Part shown: positions 59,535 to 64,000 of the stretch, one piece after another
Numbering within the stretch: position 1 is the first letter of the stretch
How the letters are laid out: every line of letters begins with the position of its first letter
NCBI GenBank assembly: GCA_943787425.1
Contig: CALSMJ010000003.1
Span: 124,001 to 188,000, forward strand
Length of the DNA: 64,000 nt
Direction: 5' to 3'
Source of the DNA: an uncultured Pseudomonadales bacterium
Lineage (GTDB): Bacteria > Pseudomonadota > Gammaproteobacteria > Pseudomonadales > Azotimanducaceae
The notes under the pieces: model-generated
The model's input: only the letters and a program-made list of their open reading frames with translations
Databases searched by the model: none
What the model was told of the DNA's origin: nothing
Made by a program: the position numbers and the translations under genes

Positions 59535-59993
59535 CTAGTCGTTTGATAAACCAAGGCTGATCTCGCTCAAGCCGGAAATGGGGCCTTTCTCGATGGTTTG
59601 TCCCGCCATGATGTCTAATGTGAAATCTTCACTGTCGACGAGGGTTTTGGGCACGTGAGACAGAAGTATTTGTTTAACTTGATTGGTGTCGTCCGTCAAA
59701 GCAAAACGATTGGTCACGTGCGTAAAGCCGTTGCGCTGATCGAAAATAGAGACGGTGATCTTGTCAACGGCCAGCAACTCACCGCTGCGTTCGTACAGGT
59801 TTTGCTTGGCTTTAAAGTCTGCCTCGTTAACCCAGAGGCACATGGTGAGGTCCGACACGTCAAAACTGTGTTTGCTTTGCATCATGAACTGCCAGAGTTT
59901 GAACAACTCAAACTCAACCAGTCGTGTTTGCGCCTGACCGCCCGTGCCGGTTAGCTTGCAGCGGATCAGTTTTTGATTTTCATGTTGCGCCAT
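59535..59993 (-). CDS. Unrecognised 152-residue protein
   Basis: A complete leftward gene of 152 residues beginning MAQHENQKLIRCKLTGTGGQ. I do not recognise a family. There is no signal peptide, membrane segment or zinc motif. The N-terminal half has aromatic segments (VEFELFKLWQFMMQSKHSFD, LTMCLWVN) and the second half many alternating hydrophobic residues (KITVSIFDQRNG, DFTLDIMAGQ), suggesting a mixed alpha-beta fold. It lies 97 bases upstream of gshB in the position of pilG in Pseudomonas, but is not CheY-like. Base composition resembles the core genes. Confidence 0.75.
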   Translation of the reverse strand: MAQHENQKLIRCKLTGTGGQAQTRLVEFELFKLWQFMMQSKHSFDVSDLTMCLWVNEADFKAKQNLYERSGELLAVDKITVSIFDQRNGFTHVTNRFALTDDTNQVKQILLSHVPKTLVDSEDFTLDIMAGQTIEKGPISGLSEISLGLSND

Positions 59994-60190
59994 GACGGTA
60001 ATCTCTAGGACGTTGCTGAAGTTTAAACCATGAACCCAGCAAGGTCATAATTTTGCTCGATAAGGCCTTGCCATGAACCAATAGGGGGCTATGACCGAAC
60101 CCGGGGCGGCGCCCGTTGGGCTGCTTTTCGAAACCCGTCGACCCTGGGTTGAAATCCTTGGGCCAGTTTAGAGTTGGCTGGCTTTTAACG

Positions 60191-60937
60191 TTATCGTTTT
60201 GCCTCGGAAAACTCGCCGAAGCGGGTTTGCAGGTGAGCCAAAAGCGCAGCGGGCGCTGTCTCGGCCCTCAAGATTCTGGCGCCCAACCGATAGGCGCGAA
60301 AACCGGTTGCCTCGGCCAAAGTAACTTCTGCATCACTAAAACCCCCTTCCGGACCAATCGCGATGGCAATGCGTTGCGGCGGCGTGGCTGGGGGCGTCCT
60401 GGATTCTGGTGCGCCGAGATGGGCTAGGAGCCGAAGATCAAAATCGGCCTTTTGGATCATTGAAACCGCCTCGGGGAACCCGGTTAATGGCGCCAGTTCA
60501 GGAAGTTGCGTCCGACCGCATTGTTCGCTCGATTGCTCGATGACGGCTTGCCAAGCATCCCAACGCCTTGCCAGTTGCGCGCGTTTTTCACTCAAGTGTT
60601 GGGTCTGGATGGGGATGATTTTGCTGACGCCGAGCTCGGTTGCGCGCTGCAGGGCGTTGATCATGGCATCGCGCTTTAAGACGCCCTGCAACAAGCAGGT
60701 GTGGAGCGGCGACTCGCGATGAATCGGATGATAGGCAAGGGTCGTGATCTGCGTTGCTTTTTTGGTGACAGCCTGGACCACCGCGGCATACTCGCCGCCG
60801 CGACCATTAAACAAGACTGCCGCGTCAGCGGCCTTGAGTCGCAGGACGTTTCGAAGGTGGTGGTGCTTCGCGCCCTCGATTGCGACGGTGGCATTGACCG
60901 CAAGATCGGCGTCTACATAGATCCGAGGGACATGCAT
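60191..60937 (-). CDS. rsmE: 16S rRNA (uracil-1498-N3) methyltransferase RsmE
   Basis: SPOUT-class methyltransferase acting on U1498. The 248-residue product has the N-terminal PUA-like domain with RVPR-like HVPRIYVDADLAV, the central LLQGVLKRDAMINALQRATE and LGVSKIIPIQTQHLSEK, and the knot motif AIGPEGGFSDAEVTLAEATG. It follows metF after a single base. Confidence 0.95.
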   Translation of the reverse strand: MHVPRIYVDADLAVNATVAIEGAKHHHLRNVLRLKAADAAVLFNGRGGEYAAVVQAVTKKATQITTLAYHPIHRESPLHTCLLQGVLKRDAMINALQRATELGVSKIIPIQTQHLSEKRAQLARRWDAWQAVIEQSSEQCGRTQLPELAPLTGFPEAVSMIQKADFDLRLLAHLGAPESRTPPATPPQRIAIAIGPEGGFSDAEVTLAEATGFRAYRLGARILRAETAPAALLAHLQTRFGEFSEAKR

Positions 60938-60938
60938 A

Positions 60939-61763
60939 TTAGAATCCTAGATTGTCTAGAATCCTCGCACTGGGTTTTGATTGATTCAAGGTATAAAAGT
61001 GCAGTGCCGGTGCACCGCCTTGAATCAGCTGTTCGCAAAGCCGGGTCACAACTTCGGCGCCAAAATCTTTAAGGGCCTCATCATCATCAAAGCCTTCTAA
61101 GCGTTTGACCAGCCAGCGGGGTAAGTCTGCGCCGCAGATCTGTGAGAAGCGTTGCAGGCCCGTTAAGTTGGTGATCGGCATAATGCCCGGCACAATCGGA
61201 ATGGTAATCTGCGCTTTCGCGGTCTCCTCCAAAAACCGAAAGTAGGCTTCAGCGCTGTAAAAATACTGTGTGATGGCGCCATTGGCACCGGCATCCACTT
61301 TTTCTTTAAAAAAGGCGATTTCACTGCTTACGGATTTGGACTCGGGATGAATCTCAGGATAGGCGGCGACTTCGATATGGAACCAGTCGCCTGTCGTCTC
61401 TCGAATAAAACGAATTAACTCGCTCGCATGGATTAACTTGGGTGACCCAATCCCGGATTGCCGATCGCCCCGCAGGGCAACGATACGCCGGATACCTTTG
61501 TTTTTATAGGTCAATAGAAGTTCTTGGATGACCTCAGAGTTGTCGCCGCCAAAAGAAAGGTGAGGAGCGACCTCGACGTCATTTTCTTTTAGCGCAAGAA
61601 CAGTTTTTTTGGTCCCGTCTCGGGTCGAGCCGCCTGCGCCATAGGTCACGCTCACAAACTCATGCTCGAATCGCTTGAGGCGGTCATGCGCCCGGCGAAG
61701 GCCGCTGGCAGCAGCTTCCGTTTTGGGCGCCGAAAACTCAAAGCTAATGGGTAGAGTGGTCAC
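60939..61763 (-). CDS. metF: 5,10-methylenetetrahydrofolate reductase
   Basis: FAD enzyme making 5-methyl-THF for methionine synthesis. The 274-residue product starts with ISFEFSAPKTEAAASGLRRA with the catalytic Glu, then FVSVTYGAGGSTRDGTKKTV, GIRRIVALRGDRQSGIG and FHIEVAAYPEIHPES. Start GTG 61763, eight bases after the metK stop, so metK-metF-rsmE form a methyl-cycle operon. Confidence 0.95.
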   Translation of the reverse strand: MTTLPISFEFSAPKTEAAASGLRRAHDRLKRFEHEFVSVTYGAGGSTRDGTKKTVLALKENDVEVAPHLSFGGDNSEVIQELLLTYKNKGIRRIVALRGDRQSGIGSPKLIHASELIRFIRETTGDWFHIEVAAYPEIHPESKSVSSEIAFFKEKVDAGANGAITQYFYSAEAYFRFLEETAKAQITIPIVPGIMPITNLTGLQRFSQICGADLPRWLVKRLEGFDDDEALKDFGAEVVTRLCEQLIQGGAPALHFYTLNQSKPSARILDNLGF

Positions 61764-61771
61764 GGGCTTGA

Positions 61772-62929
61772 CTACAACTCGTTGGCAAGCGCTTCAGCGC
61801 GATCGGTTTGCTCCCAAGTAAAAGAGGCTTCGGTTCGACCGAAATGACCATAACTGGCGGTTGGTAGGAAAATAGGCCGTTTGAGATCGAGCATCTCAAT
61901 TAAACCCTTCGGTCGCAGGTCAAAGTGCTTGCGAACCAGGGCCTCGATTTTTTCGTCAGAGAGTTTGCCAGTGCCGAACGTGTTAATGCTGATCGAGGTG
62001 GGCTCCGCGACGCCGATGGCATAAGAGACTTGGATTTCGCAACGATCGGCAATGCCGGCTGCAACAAGATTCTTCGCAACATAACGCCCCGCATAGGTCG
62101 CACTGCGATCGACTTTTGACGGATCCTTGCCTGAAAAAGCGCCGCCGCCATGCCGAGCCATGCCGCCATAAGTGTCAACAATAATCTTCCTGCCAGTCAA
62201 TCCGCAATCGCCAACCGGGCCACCAATGACGAAATTACCGGTGGGATTGATAAAATACTTCGTATCGTTTGATAACCAGTTGGCGGGCAACACGGGCTTG
62301 ATGATCTCTTCCATAACCGCTTCTTGTAGATCTTTCAGGCTGATATTGGGGTCGTGTTGGGTGGATAACACAACGGCCTCAATGCCTTGTGCGACACCGT
62401 TTTGGTCATATCGAAAGGTTACCTGACTCTTTGCGTCCGGTCGTAGGAATTTCAGTTGACCATTCTTCCGAAGTTCTGCTTGCTTCCTCATAAGCAAGTG
62501 CGCATAAGTAATTGGCGCCGGCATTAAAACGTCGGTCTCATTGCTAGCGAAGCCAAACATGATGCCTTGATCGCCCGCACCTTGTTCGTGGTCATCAAAC
62601 TCATCAACCCCCATAGCAATGTCGGGTGATTGTTTGCCGAGCGCATTGAGGACAGCACACGAGGCGCCATCAAAACCAACATCAGAACTATCGTAACCAA
62701 TATCAAGAATGGTTTGCCGAGCAACTTGCTCGTAATCTATTTCAGCGCTGGTTGTGATTTCTCCAGCAAGGAGAACCATGCCCGTTTTGACAAGTGTTTC
62801 ACAGGCAACTCGCGCATTAGGGTCAATTGCGATAATCGCGTCTAAAATGGCATCAGAAATCTGATCGCAAACTTTATCCGGGTGTCCTTCTGAGACCGAT
62901 TCTGAGGTGAAGACACTGCTTTGATTCAT
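61772..62929 (-). CDS. metK: S-adenosylmethionine synthetase
   Basis: Makes SAM from methionine and ATP. The product of about 385 residues has [33 protein letters not shown], the signature [12 protein letters not shown] and [23 protein letters not shown] 62929 (MNQSSVF) matches the family N-terminus; an in-frame ATG at 62959 has a better AGGT ribosome-binding site and would add ten residues. First gene of the metK-metF-rsmE unit, divergent from the transketolase gene. Confidence 0.96.
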   Translation of the reverse strand: MNQSSVFTSESVSEGHPDKVCDQISDAILDAIIAIDPNARVACETLVKTGMVLLAGEITTSAEIDYEQVARQTILDIGYDSSDVGFDGASCAVLNALGKQSPDIAMGVDEFDDHEQGAGDQGIMFGFASNETDVLMPAPITYAHLLMRKQAELRKNGQLKFLRPDAKSQVTFRYDQNGVAQGIEAVVLSTQHDPNISLKDLQEAVMEEIIKPVLPANWLSNDTKYFINPTGNFVIGGPVGDCGLTGRKIIVDTYGGMARHGGGAFSGKDPSKVDRSATYAGRYVAKNLVAAGIADRCEIQVSYAIGVAEPTSISINTFGTGKLSDEKIEALVRKHFDLRPKGLIEMLDLKRPIFLPTASYGHFGRTEASFTWEQTDRAEALANEL

Positions 62930-63117
62930 GATGTTGTCTCGCAAAACTTGATTCGCCATGTTACCTATTTCGTTTCACCACGACCACTCGCTGCGGGTGA
63001 GTTGATTTGATGACCCTCAGCCAGAATTTTAATGCAGATGGTTAAAAACCAAGTAACGAGTATTTGTACAGTCTGGGTCCTGTGCGACAATGGGGTTTTC
63101 CCCAAAAAAGGTCCGCT

Positions 63118-64000
63118 ATGAGCACATCAAGAGCGCGCGCTAATGCCATTCGAGCACTCGCAATGGACGCGGTTCAAGCCGCAAAATCAGGTCATCCGGG
63201 CGCGCCTATGGGCATGGCTGATATGGCCGAAGTGCTGTGGGGACAATTCTTAAAGCACAACCCGGGCAATCCCCATTGGTGGAATCGAGACCGATTTGTG
63301 CTCTCCAACGGCCACGGGTCCATGTTGATTTATAGCTTGCTGCACTTAACCGGCTATGACGTCAGTCTTGAGGACTTAAAAGCGTTTCGTCAACTTGGCT
63401 CAAAAACGCCAGGGCATCCCGAACTCGGTTATACGCCCGGCGTTGAGACCACCACTGGCCCGCTGGGGCAGGGACTGGCCAATGCTGTGGGGTTGGCGTT
63501 GGCGGAGAAATCGCTAGCAAGCACCTTTAACCGGGTGGGTGCGGATGGCCAAACCCTCGACATCATTGATCATCATACCTACGTTTTCGCGGGCGATGGT
63601 TGTTTGATGGAGGGGGTTTCTCATGAAGCCTGCTCGTTGGCTGGCACCCTCGGTTTGGGCAAACTCATTTGTTTGTATGATGACAATGGCATCTCGATTG
63701 ATGGTCCCGTTACCGGCTGGTTCACCGATGACACCGCTGCCCGATTTGAAGCCTATGGCTGGCAAGTGATTCGCGCGGTGGACGGTCATGACGCAGACGC
63801 CGTCCGCCAAGCCCTTCGTGCGGCAAAAGCCAATCTGGCGCAGCCGACCCTGATCTGTTGTAAAACAACCATTGGCTTCGGATCGCCCAACAAGGGTGGC
63901 ACCGCGGGCAGTCATGGGTCGCCCTTGGGTGACGATGAGATTGCATTGACCCGAGCGTCGCTCGATTGGCCGCATGCACCCTTCGTCATTCCGGACGCGA
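63118..64000 (+). CDS. tkt: Transketolase, N-terminal part (cut by window edge)
   Basis: Thiamine-diphosphate enzyme of the pentose phosphate pathway. The first 294 codons are present and match the TPP-binding half: [78 protein letters not shown] and the TPP motif [20 protein letters not shown] with [10 protein letters not shown]. The pyrimidine-binding and C-terminal domains lie outside the window. Divergence from metK is as in Pseudomonas relatives. A possible -35/-10 pair lies at about 63064-63090 but is weak. Confidence 0.95.
   Translation, partial: MSTSRARANAIRALAMDAVQAAKSGHPGAPMGMADMAEVLWGQFLKHNPGNPHWWNRDRFVLSNGHGSMLIYSLLHLTGYDVSLEDLKAFRQLGSKTPGHPELGYTPGVETTTGPLGQGLANAVGLALAEKSLASTFNRVGADGQTLDIIDHHTYVFAGDGCLMEGVSHEACSLAGTLGLGKLICLYDDNGISIDGPVTGWFTDDTAARFEAYGWQVIRAVDGHDADAVRQALRAAKANLAQPTLICCKTTIGFGSPNKGGTAGSHGSPLGDDEIALTRASLDWPHAPFVIPDA

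Noticed and set aside
60116-60427. Plus-strand frame of 103 codons over the rsmE end
   Set aside because: Opposite to the rsmE coding sequence and without recognisable features.
63092-63110. GGGGTTTTCCCC hairpin followed by A-run upstream of tkt
   Set aside because: Not a terminator in the plus direction, and the stem is only four pairs; likely incidental.

Overview
The window is almost entirely chromosomal housekeeping DNA from a gammaproteobacterium, starting at the replication origin. Evidence for this is the order dnaA | oriC | rpmH-rnpA-yidD-yidC-mnmE-mnmG-rsmG-parA-parB-atpIBEFHAGDC-glmU-glmS, a bifunctional SpoT, a SlmA-type nucleoid occlusion factor beside pyrE, a PilT retraction ATPase and a ubiquinone-pathway UbiA. 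Many blocks (spoT-ridA-recG, coaBC-dut-argB, ftsYEX-rpoH, yggS-proC-yggT-DUF4426-rdgB-hemW, ruvX-yqgE-tonB-gshB, metK/tkt) resemble the Pseudomonas-type order, but in a more compact arrangement. I cannot name the species. The DNA is tightly packed: most neighbours overlap by 1-30 bases, several convergent pairs overlap at their 3' ends, and GTG and TTG starts are common.

Layout. 1-773: the 5' end of dnaA (leftward) and an AT-rich origin with four DnaA boxes. 774-9171: ribosomal protein L34, RNase P protein, membrane insertion, tRNA-modification and chromosome-partition genes, all rightward. 9210-16258: the F1Fo ATP synthase operon behind a clear sigma-70 promoter, then glmU-glmS. 19666-22700: the only accessory stretch, directly downstream of glmS (the Tn7 attachment position). 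It holds an IS3-type transposase remnant, small AT-richer genes of unknown function, a 59-codon candidate gene and a putative methyltransferase. 22711-30359: uvrD, a TRAP transporter whose binding protein and membrane subunits converge, ubiA, a rubredoxin and a dicarboxylate/amino-acid symporter. 30356-37014 (leftward): recG, ridA, spoT, rpoZ, gmk, yicC. 37085-41663: rph-pyrE rightward, facing slmA-argB-dut-coaBC. 42045-46042: rpmB-rpmG with a strong terminator and a short tandem-repeat tract, an orphan hydantoinase A gene, mutM and coaD. 46104-51306: rsmD, ftsYEX, rpoH, DUF423, trmB. 51303-55580 (leftward): hemW, rdgB, DUF4426, yggT, proC, yggS. 55706-62929: pilT, then leftward ruvX, yqgE, a TonB-like gene, gshB, an unrecognised gene, rsmE, metF and metK. 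63118-64000: the 5' part of a transketolase gene.

Together these genes cover replication start and partition, ribosome and tRNA maturation, energy conversion, cell-wall precursor synthesis (GlmS, GlmU), stringent response (SpoT, RpoZ, Gmk), heat-shock sigma factor, and methionine/SAM and glutathione metabolism. I found no CRISPR array, prophage, rRNA, tRNA or recognisable defence cassette. I do not see convincing evidence of a new multi-gene system. The best candidates for new biology are the post-glmS islet, the 59-codon gene within it, the unrecognised 152-residue gene beside gshB, and structured elements inside the mnmE-mnmG and atpI-atpB intervals.
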